DNA of 64,000 nucleotides from BJGV01 sp964196335. GTDB taxonomy: Bacteria > Pseudomonadota > Gammaproteobacteria > Burkholderiales > Nitrosomonadaceae. The translations under genes were made by a program, and so were the position numbers. Shown piece by piece: positions 45,232-53,470 of this stretch (position 1 is its first letter; each line of letters opens with the position of its first letter). The notes beneath the pieces were generated by a model that was given only the letters and a program-made list of their open reading frames with translations, was not told the origin of the DNA and did not search any database. The stretch lies in NCBI GenBank assembly GCA_965238155.1, contig OZ250175.1, positions 1,116,001 through 1,180,000 of the forward strand. Reading direction: 5' to 3'.

Positions 45232-46464
45232 TTATGCCCATTTTTTTATTGGTACTACCTTAGCTGAGTTTTCGCCTTTCAAGCAATAATTAGTCCAGGC
45301 ATCCATCAGCTTGCGCCTTTTCTCGAATATGTCACCCCGTTGATACGCTGCCTCTGTTTTATCTTTGAGTGTATGCGCTAAGGCGGATTCTGCAACTTCA
45401 CGAGGATAGTTGCTCATTTCTGCACACCAATCCCGAAAGCTGGAACGGAACCCGTGAATAGTCAGGGTAGAATGATCGGCCTTTAGCAGTTTCATACAGG
45501 CAGCTTCACTAATCGGCTTGTTTTGTTTCAAGCCGGGAAAGACTAGCCCGTCTTTACGCTCGAAAGACTTAACTGCTTTCAGTATGGCTATAGCTTCCTT
45601 GGATAACGGGACACGGTGCTGGCGGTCTGCCTTCATACGTTCGGCGGGGATTTCCCAGACACCTTTTTTTAAGTCGATTTCTTTCCATGTTGTGCCCCGT
45701 GCTTCGCTGCTACGGGTAGCGGTTAGGATGATAAAGGCCAGTGATTTAGCAGCTATCGATTCAAGTTTTCTCAGGTTCCGGTAATACTTCGGTACATTAG
45801 CGTAAGGCATGGCGCTAAAGTGTTTAACCTTTTGCACCTTGCTACGTTTAGGCAAGATTTTGTCCAGGTGTCCACGCCATAGGGCGGAGTTTTCTCCGGT
45901 GCGGTATTTCCTAACCTTTGCCCAATCCAGAATATTCTCGATACGCTGCCTAACCCGAGAAGCGGTCTCTGTCTTATTAAACCAGATTGGCTCCAGTACC
46001 TTTAGCACTTGGCCGGTATCAACATCTTGTACTGCCAGCTTGCCAATAAAAGGGAAGGCATAGGTCTCCAGCGTATTGCGCCATTGTTGCTCGTGCTTGC
46101 GGTTTTTCCAGCCGGCACTATGAGACTCCATATAGGCTAGTGCGCAATTCCTGAAGGTGACTCCCTTAACTTTCTCTAGTTCGTTGGCTAGGTCTTGCTG
46201 CTTTTTGTAGTTTATGGGGTCTATGCCTTTATCACGTAAAATGCGACATATATCAGCTTTAACTCTGGCTTCTTTCAGTGAAACCGTTTGGAATGAACCT
46301 AACCCATGCTTACGGCCTTTTCCGGCCTTTTCATAGCGATAAAACCACGCTTTACTGCCCGTCTGGCTGATTTGTAGATAAAGCCCCTCTCCATCGGCAT
46401 AACTACCTGGCTCTACCAGTTTCTTAACTGTTATTGCAGTCAATAATTGTGTATTCTTAGCCAT
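45232..46464 (-). CDS. int: P4-type tyrosine integrase
   Basis: Site-specific recombinase of 410 residues. The N-terminal DUF4102 arm-binding domain starts AITVKKLVEPGSYADGEGL. The catalytic residues are Arg in RSSEARGTTW, His-x-x-Arg in HGFRSSFRDW and Tyr in TEAAYQRGD. Its start codon is 155 bp from attR, with two candidate arm sites between. It faces into the island and away from attR. It would drive integration into and excision from tRNA-Ser(GCT). The frame is complete. Confidence 0.95.
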   Translation of the reverse strand: MAKNTQLLTAITVKKLVEPGSYADGEGLYLQISQTGSKAWFYRYEKAGKGRKHGLGSFQTVSLKEARVKADICRILRDKGIDPINYKKQQDLANELEKVKGVTFRNCALAYMESHSAGWKNRKHEQQWRNTLETYAFPFIGKLAVQDVDTGQVLKVLEPIWFNKTETASRVRQRIENILDWAKVRKYRTGENSALWRGHLDKILPKRSKVQKVKHFSAMPYANVPKYYRNLRKLESIAAKSLAFIILTATRSSEARGTTWKEIDLKKGVWEIPAERMKADRQHRVPLSKEAIAILKAVKSFERKDGLVFPGLKQNKPISEAACMKLLKADHSTLTIHGFRSSFRDWCAEMSNYPREVAESALAHTLKDKTEAAYQRGDIFEKRRKLMDAWTNYCLKGENSAKVVPIKKWA

Positions 46465-46479
46465 GTTCGATTTACTCAG

Positions 46480-46497
46480 ATGTACGGATTGATGTAC
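46480..46497 (+). repeat. Candidate integrase arm-type site, right
   Basis: ATGTACGGATTGATGTAC, identical to 33823-33840; a partial second copy (ATGTACGGATTG) follows at 46503-46514. It lies between the integrase start and attR. Confidence 0.6.
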
Positions 46498-46618
46498 TGG
46501 TGATGTACGGATTGTAGCAGGTTTGCTTGGATGGTGTTAGACAATAAATTTATAAATATAGCGTAAATAAAGGGAAGAACGGACTATCTCGGACTGGCTT
46601 GAATTATGATATGGGGGA

Positions 46619-46632
46619 CTCTCTCTCCGCCA
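46619..46632 (+). repeat. attR core
   Basis: CTCTCTCTCCGCCA, identical to the tRNA-Ser 3' end at 33753-33766; marks the right boundary of the island. Confidence 0.85.
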
Positions 46633-46642
46633 AGTACCAAGC

Positions 46643-46671
46643 AAAAAAGTGCCTTTACGGGTGCTTTTTTG
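46643..46671 (+). terminator. Probable original terminator of tRNA-Ser, displaced by the island
   Basis: A6 and T6 pair, then GTGCC pairs with GGTGC using two G-U wobbles, around a TTTACG loop. It begins 11 bp after attR, the place a tRNA terminator would have had before the insertion. Confidence 0.55.
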
Positions 46672-46804
46672 TTTTACCCATCAATATACCCATCACAGAG
46701 TTTTTTCTTCTCTGATTCATCTGACTAATTATAAAAGATAGTAAACTCTAGTAGTAAATCAACTTTAGAGTAACTGCAAAAAAATAGATTTGGAGAATAG
46801 TATT

Positions 46805-47443
46805 ATGGTCAATTGGCGAATTAAAGGACAAGCTTTCGCGAACTGCAATTGTGATTATGGATGCCCATGCCAGTTCAACGCGCTACCTACGCATGGTAAC
46901 TGTGAAGCTGCAGCAGGATTTAAAATAAATGAGGGATATTTTGGTGATGTTAATCTGGATGGGCTAAAAGCTGCAGGTATCTATTCCTGGCCTGGCCCGG
47001 TACACGAAGGAAACGGGAGAATGCAGCTTATCATTGATGAAAAAGCCGATGAACAACAGCGAAATGCCCTGATCAGGATAATGCAGGGAGAAGAGACAGA
47101 ACCAATGGCAACAGTATGGGCCGTCTATTCTGCGATGAGTCCCAATAAACTTGAAACACTTTCTAAACCAATTAGTCTTGCAATCGATGTTGAGAACCGC
47201 ACTGGACATATCAGTATACCAGGCGTGTTTGAAACAAAGGGTGAGCCCATTCGTAATGCCTTAACCGGAGGTATTCATCGTGCTCGTATCGATTTGCCCC
47301 ATGGATTCGAGTATGAGATTGCTGAAATGGGAAGTGCTAGTACGAAAGCTACAGGTGAGATCAAGCTGAATCTTGAGAATAGTTATGGTCAATTTACTGA
47401 ATTTCATCTTTCCCACATGGGTATTGTGCGTTCAGAGGGCTAG
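46805..47443 (+). CDS. DUF1326 domain protein
   Basis: A 212-residue protein of the DUF1326 family: start VNWRIKGQAFANCNCDYGCPCQFN with the conserved CNCDYGCPCQ cysteine cluster, and a C-terminal FTEFHLSHMGIVR. The clustered cysteines suggest metal binding. In many genomes DUF1326 genes sit beside a DUF2182 membrane protein gene; none is seen here. I took ATG 46805 with GGAG nine bases upstream; a TTG lies five codons earlier. It is the first host gene after the island. Function unknown. Confidence 0.82.
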   Translation: MVNWRIKGQAFANCNCDYGCPCQFNALPTHGNCEAAAGFKINEGYFGDVNLDGLKAAGIYSWPGPVHEGNGRMQLIIDEKADEQQRNALIRIMQGEETEPMATVWAVYSAMSPNKLETLSKPISLAIDVENRTGHISIPGVFETKGEPIRNALTGGIHRARIDLPHGFEYEIAEMGSASTKATGEIKLNLENSYGQFTEFHLSHMGIVRSEG

Positions 47444-47510
47444 TTGATGAGACTAGCACCTCTTGGTACCAACATTAATAGTATTTGGACAGTAAATTAG
47501 GCAAAAACTA

Positions 47511-47540
47511 AATGTCCGCTTTTGGCACAAAGCAGACATT
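47511..47540. repeat. Palindromic repeat, copy 3
   Basis: AATGTCCGCTTTTGGC followed by ACAAAGCAGACATT, the reverse complement of the element at 41271-41302. It lies outside the island. A degenerate half copy (GAATGTTCGCTTCTGGTACGA) is at 47880-47900. Confidence 0.85.
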
Positions 47541-47605
47541 CAGCAATCTCTCTAGACCTCTCAGCATTTACTTTATACAAAATCCTTTGAATATTCATAC
47601 TGTTA

Positions 47606-47743
47606 TTAACACTCTATTACTTTCATGTCTTCAGTAAGACATTGGCCTTGCCCATTGTGAGGCATGGTAGGTATTTTAGATTCTACTGCTGTCTCGCTAA
47701 GTAACTCCATCATCAGTAGAGTGATTACAATACCTTTTATCAT
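47606..47743 (-). CDS. Possible small secreted peptide
   Basis: A 45-residue frame starting MIKGIVITLLMMELLSETAV, which looks like a short signal sequence, then SKIPTMPHNGQGQ and a two-cysteine end (CLTEDMKVIEC). AAAGGAA lies upstream of the ATG. It sits alone on the minus strand in the 580-bp gap between the DUF1326 gene and the vWA cluster. Nothing else in that gap is recognised apart from the palindromic repeat. Existence as a gene is uncertain. Confidence 0.3.
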   Translation of the reverse strand: MIKGIVITLLMMELLSETAVESKIPTMPHNGQGQCLTEDMKVIEC

Positions 47744-48026
47744 GGCGATCTTATTCCTTTAATTAATGACGTTTAAATTGACAAATAAGTATCTCTATTT
47801 TACCAACAAACACTTATACAGATAGATACAAGGAAAATAAGTTCAATAAGAAAACATGCTGCAGAATTTCTACATATACGAATGTTCGCTTCTGGTACGA
47901 TCTTACTTGTAACATTATAAGTAATTTCATCAAATTACGTGGCAAAATATTAGTAAATATTTAATCTGCTATGGTGAGATCTTCCTGCTACACTGTAATT
48001 TTTATACTCTAATTTAGAGTTTGGTC

Positions 48027-48620
48027 ATGAAAAAACTCACTCTTACTCTATTTGGTCTTCTTATCTTTCAGTCAACAGCTTATGCTCAGGAAAATCTTGA
48101 AGCATCGGTTGATTGTACAAATGTACAAATAGATTATGCAGATGATTCTACTCTGACCCGGGGTGAACGTATTCACCATATGGATCAGGCTTTTAACAAG
48201 TCCTTGAACAAATTTGAACTGTGTCAGTCGGAAAAGAAGAAGGTAGAATCCAATGGTGCTAACGGTAATCCTGGTGGTAATGGTGACTCAACTGGTAGTT
48301 CAGAAAGTGGAGCTACAAGCGGGTCTGTTGCCAGTTCAACCATGTCCGGAACCGAGTTACCAAAGGGGGATCCTGCTACTGAGGATAAAGGTAAAAAATC
48401 TGAAATTAACCCTGTGGCGCAAACTACGGATAATGAAAATAGTGTAAAGAAAGTAAATATTTCTCTCCAAAATGGTAAGCCTCCTGATGATATTCCGTCA
48501 GCAGATAATGACAGCGCGCTTGCGGCACAAATACGACGTGCTGCTGAGAATGAGACTGATCCTACCAAAAGAGAGCAATTATGGAATGAGTATAGAAAAT
48601 ATAAAGGTTTAACCCAATAA
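48027..48620 (+). CDS. Secreted low-complexity protein, first gene of the vWA/ExbB cluster
   Basis: A 197-residue exported protein: signal peptide MKKLTLTLFGLLIFQSTAYA, a short region with two cysteines (VDCTNV, FELCQSEKK) that could form a disulphide, then a Gly/Ser/Thr/Asn-rich linker at about residues 75-120 (NGANGNPGGNGDSTGSSES) and a conserved-looking helical end (SALAAQIRRAAENETDP...LWNEYRKYKGL). Function unknown. It is 15 bp upstream of the lipoprotein gene and opens a run of eight genes on one strand. A TATACT box at 48003-48008 may be its -10 element. Start at the ATG, not the TTG two codons earlier. Confidence 0.65.
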   Translation: MKKLTLTLFGLLIFQSTAYAQENLEASVDCTNVQIDYADDSTLTRGERIHHMDQAFNKSLNKFELCQSEKKKVESNGANGNPGGNGDSTGSSESGATSGSVASSTMSGTELPKGDPATEDKGKKSEINPVAQTTDNENSVKKVNISLQNGKPPDDIPSADNDSALAAQIRRAAENETDPTKREQLWNEYRKYKGLTQ

Positions 48621-48635
48621 TTATAGGGAGAGATC

Positions 48636-49883
48636 ATGTTTCCTAAGAAATTTGATATCAGTTTTATTCTGACTGTCTGTATTCTTCACGTATTTCTACT
48701 TTCCGGGTGTGCAACCTATAGTACAAAGCCATCGACAGGAGTCGGTCCTTCGTTATCATCATCCTATTCAAATCCAAAAGAAATTAATTTGGTTCAAGCG
48801 CTTCCAAAGCTTGATGTAATTATCCCAGTCTTTGATCCGGGTTTGCCTGAAAACCCGGAAGATTATGAGAATGAAAATATCTGGCCGGAGATACGCAGGG
48901 CAGAAGCCAACCGTTTTGCCTACAAACTCAAAGAAAAATTAGATGAAACTGGACAATTTGGTTCAGTCCGTGTAACCCCTGACAGAACAGCTACCGGAGA
49001 CTTATATATACTTGGTCAGATTAAAGAATCAAATGGTGAAGAAGTTGAAATAACGGTAGAAGCTATTGATATCAGTGGTCGCGAATGGTTAGATGAATCT
49101 TTTGATCATGAAGTCTCTGATACTTTTCATAAGAATTATAGAAACAGAGGAAAGGATTCCTATGATCCCTTATTTGAAAAAATAGCAACAGAAATTGTTG
49201 AGGAACTCAATGATCATGAATCTAAAGAATTAGAAGACCTTCACTATTTATCTGATATTAGGTTTGGAGCCAATTTTTCGGATAGTGAATTTATGCAATA
49301 TATCAGAATTGAAGAAGATCAGTTCAAGCTTGTGGGCAAGCCAAGTGATCAAGATCCGATGTTTCGGCGTGTGAAAGCTATTAGAGTACGAGATCAGCTT
49401 TTTATTGACGGCTTACAAAATAACTATGCTGCTTTTTCTACAAGAATGAATGATAGTTATTTGATGTGGCAGAATCAAAGTCTGCTGGAAATTAAGGCAA
49501 AACGTGCAGCAAATCAGAAAGCGCTAGCTCAGGCTATTGGTGGCGCAGCACTCATAGGGCTCGGTGTTTTAGCGGCAGTCGCAGGTGGAAGTTCCAACTC
49601 AGTTGCTGCTCAGACTGCCGGCACTGCAGGGTTACTTGTAGGTGGGATAGGGGGCGCTGCTTTAGTTGCACAAAGTTTCAGATCCAGTGAGGAAGCAAAT
49701 GTACATCGTGATACGCTGAACGAACTGGGCCAATCTGTAGATCTGGAACTGGGACCAAAGGTCATTGCATTTAATAAAGCCAGTGTTGAGCTGACTGGTA
49801 ATGCCAGGGAGCAATTCATACAGTGGCGTACTTTTCTGCAAAAAATTTATTCTGAAGAAAAGACTCCTGATGTTCAACTATAG
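48636..49883 (+). CDS. Predicted outer-membrane lipoprotein of the vWA/ExbB cluster
   Basis: A 415-residue lipoprotein with lipobox LLSGC near residue 25. After a Ser-rich spacer comes a domain with DVIIPVFDPGLPENPEDYEN and a conserved-looking LGQIKESNGEEVEITVEAIDISG segment, resembling the fold of lipoproteins that assemble at the outer membrane. A Gly/Ala-rich hydrophobic region at about residues 292-345 (GGAALIGLGVLAAVAGG, LVGGIGGAALVAQSF) could insert in a membrane. A good GGGAGA ribosome binding site precedes the ATG. I know no described function. The next gene starts 14 bp downstream. Confidence 0.7.
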   Translation: MFPKKFDISFILTVCILHVFLLSGCATYSTKPSTGVGPSLSSSYSNPKEINLVQALPKLDVIIPVFDPGLPENPEDYENENIWPEIRRAEANRFAYKLKEKLDETGQFGSVRVTPDRTATGDLYILGQIKESNGEEVEITVEAIDISGREWLDESFDHEVSDTFHKNYRNRGKDSYDPLFEKIATEIVEELNDHESKELEDLHYLSDIRFGANFSDSEFMQYIRIEEDQFKLVGKPSDQDPMFRRVKAIRVRDQLFIDGLQNNYAAFSTRMNDSYLMWQNQSLLEIKAKRAANQKALAQAIGGAALIGLGVLAAVAGGSSNSVAAQTAGTAGLLVGGIGGAALVAQSFRSSEEANVHRDTLNELGQSVDLELGPKVIAFNKASVELTGNAREQFIQWRTFLQKIYSEEKTPDVQL

Positions 49884-49897
49884 CTATTTAGAATAAC

Positions 49898-51319
49898 GTG
49901 CTTGAGAAAAAACTTGGAGAGGCACGTCAGCGTAGCTCCAAATTAAGATGGCGAGCAATAATTAGTTTTCTTATAGTCATTGTTGCTTGTATTCTTATAT
50001 TGGTCAGCCTGCCCTATTTTAAATTTGCCACACCAAAGGATACGTCTGTTACCGTATCTAAAATAAAAAAACTATCAGAATCAGATGTAGAGAGGATTCG
50101 GGAAGAATTTAAAGAATTATTTCAACAATACAAAGGTGAGCTGGAACCTCGTCTTCAGGCAGCCAATCTCGAACACTGGAATCAGAATGCTTTATTCGAG
50201 ATCAATGAGCTGGATGAGAATATGATGCTCGATTTTAGTAATGGTGATTACTTAAATGCATTGAATAACATTCAATCATTAACGACTAAAACATTAGTAA
50301 TTTTGGATAAATCAGAACAAATCTTTAAAGATAATATAGAAAAAGCTACCTTATATTTTTCAGATGACCATTATGATAAGGCAAAGTTACATATTGAAAA
50401 GGCCTTAGTAGTTGCTTCACAGTCTACAGAAGCCCAGGCACTTCAACAAGATATTGAAAAACTTCAGCATATTCTTCCTCTCTTAAATAAGGCAAGCGCA
50501 GCTCGTGCCGAGCATGACCTGCTAAGTGAACATAATTTATTAGAGCAGGTTCTAAAGATTAATTCAAACCGTCCGGAAGAAACTAAGCGGTTTAATTTAT
50601 TGAAACAAATGATCAGAAACAATAGTTTCGATACTCATATTTCATCAGGCTTTTCTGAAATAGAGAATCATAAAATTAAAGAAGCCAGATATCATTACCA
50701 GAAAGCAAAGAAAATTGATCCAAAACGTAAAGAACTTAAGGTGCTTTTGAACCAGGTATTAGCAGAAGAGAAATTATACCGAATACAGCAAGCTATCAGG
50801 CACGCAGAACAGGCAACTCGCCAGGATAATTGGCAACAAGCAAAAGCTGGATTTGCCAGAGTCATAAAAGATATGCCGGAAAATGAGATAGCGATTAAAG
50901 GGGTAAAGCGTGCTAATGAAATTCTTGAATTCCAGTCAGTTCTTGGTCAATATATCAAATCCCCTTATCGTCTTACAGATAGTGGCATTCTTAGTGCAGC
51001 GAAAAAGATTTTAGTGCAGGCAGAGTATGCTTCAAAACATAGTTCTGGGATAAAGAAGCAAACAGAACAATTAAATAAGCTGATTGCAACGTTTAATCGG
51101 CTGATTCCTGTCATGGTCATGTCTGATAACATGACTGATGTTCACGTACGTGGTATAGGGAAACTGGGTGTTATTCTTCATAAAACGATACAGTTAAAAC
51201 CAGGGAACTATACTTTTGTAGGAACGCGTAAGGGTTTTAAATCAAAATTATTGCAGGTAGTAATACCATATGATCAGAGCAACTACAGTGTCAGCATAAT
51301 TTGTAATGAATCAATTTAA
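49898..51319 (+). CDS. Membrane-anchored coiled-coil / TPR-like protein of the vWA/ExbB cluster
   Basis: A 473-residue protein: cytoplasmic basic start, one membrane helix at about residues 20-42 (RAIISFLIVIVACILILVSL), then a periplasmic helical domain. Residues 70-340 show repeated helix pairs with TPR-like spacing (e.g. YFSDDHYDKAKLHIEKALV, EARYHYQKAKKIDPKRKEL, QDNWQQAKAGFARVIKDMP). The end (about 395-473) is beta-rich: LGVILHKTIQLKPGNYTFVG resembles a PEGA-like strand pattern. Start is GTG at 49898. Its last 14 bp overlap the next gene. It may be the scaffold of the envelope complex; inference. Confidence 0.65.
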   Translation: MLEKKLGEARQRSSKLRWRAIISFLIVIVACILILVSLPYFKFATPKDTSVTVSKIKKLSESDVERIREEFKELFQQYKGELEPRLQAANLEHWNQNALFEINELDENMMLDFSNGDYLNALNNIQSLTTKTLVILDKSEQIFKDNIEKATLYFSDDHYDKAKLHIEKALVVASQSTEAQALQQDIEKLQHILPLLNKASAARAEHDLLSEHNLLEQVLKINSNRPEETKRFNLLKQMIRNNSFDTHISSGFSEIENHKIKEARYHYQKAKKIDPKRKELKVLLNQVLAEEKLYRIQQAIRHAEQATRQDNWQQAKAGFARVIKDMPENEIAIKGVKRANEILEFQSVLGQYIKSPYRLTDSGILSAAKKILVQAEYASKHSSGIKKQTEQLNKLIATFNRLIPVMVMSDNMTDVHVRGIGKLGVILHKTIQLKPGNYTFVGTRKGFKSKLLQVVIPYDQSNYSVSIICNESI

Positions 51320-53330
51320 TAAGAAATTAGACAAGGCACAAAGCCGGCAAAAAAGAATATATCTTATTTCTGGTGTAATGGTGACGAGTATTCTTTTACT
51401 TATAGTGGTATTACTTATGTATTCTCGTGGAACACGGGTAGAAGTTATGCCATTGGAAGCAGGTAAGTCGGCAACAATCAGCGTAATAGATAGCTTTAGT
51501 TTTAGTGTCGGAAATGTAGTGTATTCACTTGCCGGAAATCCTGTTATTAACGTATCTGCTTCAGGTTTTAAAGATGCAACAGAAACTATAGATTCTGTAT
51601 ATCTAGGCAAAGTCTTTCCACTTGATTTATTTGAACTACCAGGACACCTGATCATAAACATATTAGGAAAGGAAGAAAACCTGTCAAAGACTGCCTGGAA
51701 AATCAATGGTCGTGATACTGCACTCTCTGCTAGGCTTGATCTCGAATTAGAAGCAGGAACCCACACGGTTAAGATTAACAACCCTTTTTTTCAGCCTAAA
51801 GAGTTGACGGTTGAAATTCAACGACGCAAGCAGACAAAGTTTCAGGTGGATTTGCAACCTGTCGAGGGCAGGCTTAATATTTCTTCAAGGCCTGCCGGAG
51901 CTAAAGTCTTTCTTAATGAGAAGTTGATCGGAAGAACTCCCTTAGAACATAGCCAAAATGGCGGCTTGTATTTTTTGCGCATTACAGCTGACAATTATGT
52001 AGACACAATCGAGCAATTTGAAATTTCTCACACTGAGTCAAAAGTGAAACGTAACTATCAGCTTGCGCATATAAAGGCAAAGATCATCCCTAAACTAACA
52101 CCAAAAGGTGGAAAACTTCTTGTAAATGGTGCTTTAGCAAAGGAGCCGCTTTTCCTCAGTACAAAAGTAGAACATCGATTAACTTATATGAAAGCTGGTT
52201 ATTACCCGGAAACTAAAAAAGTTCAGCTTTCATCAGATCAGGAAAAAAAAATTTCTTTTCAGCTAAAACCAGAAGTTGGGCAGGTTGAAATCTCTTCTTC
52301 GCCACCTGCAACGATATGGATTAATAATAAGGATTATGGCAACAACGATATAACCGTTAGTCTTCCAGCAGTAACCCATCAGATTATCTTCAAAAAACCG
52401 GGGCATCGCTCAGTATCAAGAACTGTAAACCCCACAGGAAAGTTTGTTCAAAAGGTATCAGCTAAATTGTTAACCGAATATCAGGCACGATTACAGGAAG
52501 CGCCAAGAGAATTAACTAATCAGGGCGGGATTAAACTAAAACTATTTATAAAGCCAGGATATCTGAAAATGGGTGCACCGCGCTCTGAAAAAGGTCAGCG
52601 CGCAAATGAATTTCAGAAAAAAATCAGATTAACAAAATCTTTCTATGCCAGTATTTTTGAGATAACGAATAATCAGTATGGAAAATTTAAACTAAATCTG
52701 AAAAAGGCTCCGAGAGCAGCAAGTGTTCCTGTTACTTCAATTAATTGGCATGAAGCAGCATCTTTCTGTAATTGGCTAAGCGAAAATGAAAAGCTTCAAC
52801 TTTTCTACAAAATTGCGAATGGGAAAGTAAATGGTTTTAATGAAAATGCTGATGGCTATCGTTTACTTAGTGAAGCAGAATGGGAATGGCTGTCGCGCAT
52901 GGCAGGAAAAACTAAACAAACCATTTTTTCCTGGGGGAACGAAATGATTATTCCACCTAATACTGCAAATATTGCAGATGAAGGCGCTAAAGGCCAAATG
53001 ACATTTTATGTGCCTAATTATAATGATGGTTATGTTAGCGTTGCACCTGTAGGTAGCTTTATAAAAGAATTGTCTGGTCTTTATGATATTGCTGGTAATG
53101 TTAGTGAGTGGGTTCATGACGTTTACTCAATCATGCCACCAATGACAAATGCAACTGTAGAGAACCCATTGGGTGCACAACGTGGGCAGTCACATGTAGT
53201 TAAGGGAGCCAATTTCCGCTCTGGTTCAATTACCATACTCCGACCTGCCTTCAGAGAAGGATTGACTACTGGGCGTGACGATGTAGGATTCCGAATAGGT
53301 CGTTATCTTTATGGAGGAAAAAATGAGTAG
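51306..53330 (+). CDS. Membrane-anchored PEGA and FGE/sulphatase-modifying-factor domain protein
   Basis: A 674-residue protein: membrane helix at about residues 18-39, a region to about 185 with beta repeats, two to three PEGA-like domains (GRLNISSRPAGAKVFLN near 190, GQVEISSSPPATIWIN near 330), then an FGE/SUMF1-type domain from about residue 410. The FGE part shows MGAPRSEKGQRANE, TSINWHEAASFCNWLS, YRLLSEAEWEWLSR, GLYDIAGNVSEWVHD and VVKGANFRSGS, the family hallmarks. True sulphatase activators use a cysteine pair; I do not see it, so this is likely a binding or structural version. It overlaps the next small gene by 8 bp. Confidence 0.82.
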   Translation: MNQFNKKLDKAQSRQKRIYLISGVMVTSILLLIVVLLMYSRGTRVEVMPLEAGKSATISVIDSFSFSVGNVVYSLAGNPVINVSASGFKDATETIDSVYLGKVFPLDLFELPGHLIINILGKEENLSKTAWKINGRDTALSARLDLELEAGTHTVKINNPFFQPKELTVEIQRRKQTKFQVDLQPVEGRLNISSRPAGAKVFLNEKLIGRTPLEHSQNGGLYFLRITADNYVDTIEQFEISHTESKVKRNYQLAHIKAKIIPKLTPKGGKLLVNGALAKEPLFLSTKVEHRLTYMKAGYYPETKKVQLSSDQEKKISFQLKPEVGQVEISSSPPATIWINNKDYGNNDITVSLPAVTHQIIFKKPGHRSVSRTVNPTGKFVQKVSAKLLTEYQARLQEAPRELTNQGGIKLKLFIKPGYLKMGAPRSEKGQRANEFQKKIRLTKSFYASIFEITNNQYGKFKLNLKKAPRAASVPVTSINWHEAASFCNWLSENEKLQLFYKIANGKVNGFNENADGYRLLSEAEWEWLSRMAGKTKQTIFSWGNEMIIPPNTANIADEGAKGQMTFYVPNYNDGYVSVAPVGSFIKELSGLYDIAGNVSEWVHDVYSIMPPMTNATVENPLGAQRGQSHVVKGANFRSGSITILRPAFREGLTTGRDDVGFRIGRYLYGGKNE

Positions 53331-53469
53331 GCTGAAAAAGTTATTAAATAAAAGAATTACGCAATGGATTGTAGTATTGGCTGCTCTTTTTGTTACAGTG
53401 GCAACCGTGTATGCGGTGATGCCAGCCATTAGTCTGAACTCTCCTACATCTTTTCCTGTGGATATTTAA
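53323..53469 (+). CDS. 48-residue membrane peptide of the vWA/ExbB cluster
   Basis: A 48-residue frame starting MSRLKKLLNKRITQWIVVLA, with one membrane helix at about residues 15-33 and a short Pro/Ser tail ending SFPVDI. The ATG overlaps the end of the FGE gene (8 bp), GGAGG lies just upstream, and the stop is 1 bp before the ExbB-type gene. This perfect fit in the operon argues that it is real. It may be a small subunit of the channel; inference. Confidence 0.6.
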   Translation: MSRLKKLLNKRITQWIVVLAALFVTVATVYAVMPAISLNSPTSFPVDI

Positions 53470-53470
53470 T

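Larger units (their letters stand above)
33753..46632. mobile_element. Integrative genomic island in tRNA-Ser(GCT)
   Basis: About 12.9 kb bounded by the 14-bp direct repeat CTCTCTCTCCGCCA, which is the tRNA 3' end at the left and follows the integrase gene at the right. Cargo: type I restriction-modification with an Abi_C-like gene, a HEPN/AbiU2-like gene with a membrane protein gene, a Gp2-type replication protein, an AlpA-like regulator, hypothetical genes and a P4-type tyrosine integrase. There are no capsid or conjugation genes, so it is a satellite-like or defence island rather than a full phage or ICE. Unusually, the integrase lies at the end away from the tRNA. Confidence 0.9.

Noticed and set aside
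34453..47540. Palindromic repeats as a CRISPR array
   Set aside because: The copies are kilobases apart, differ in orientation and have no regular spacers; no cas genes are present.
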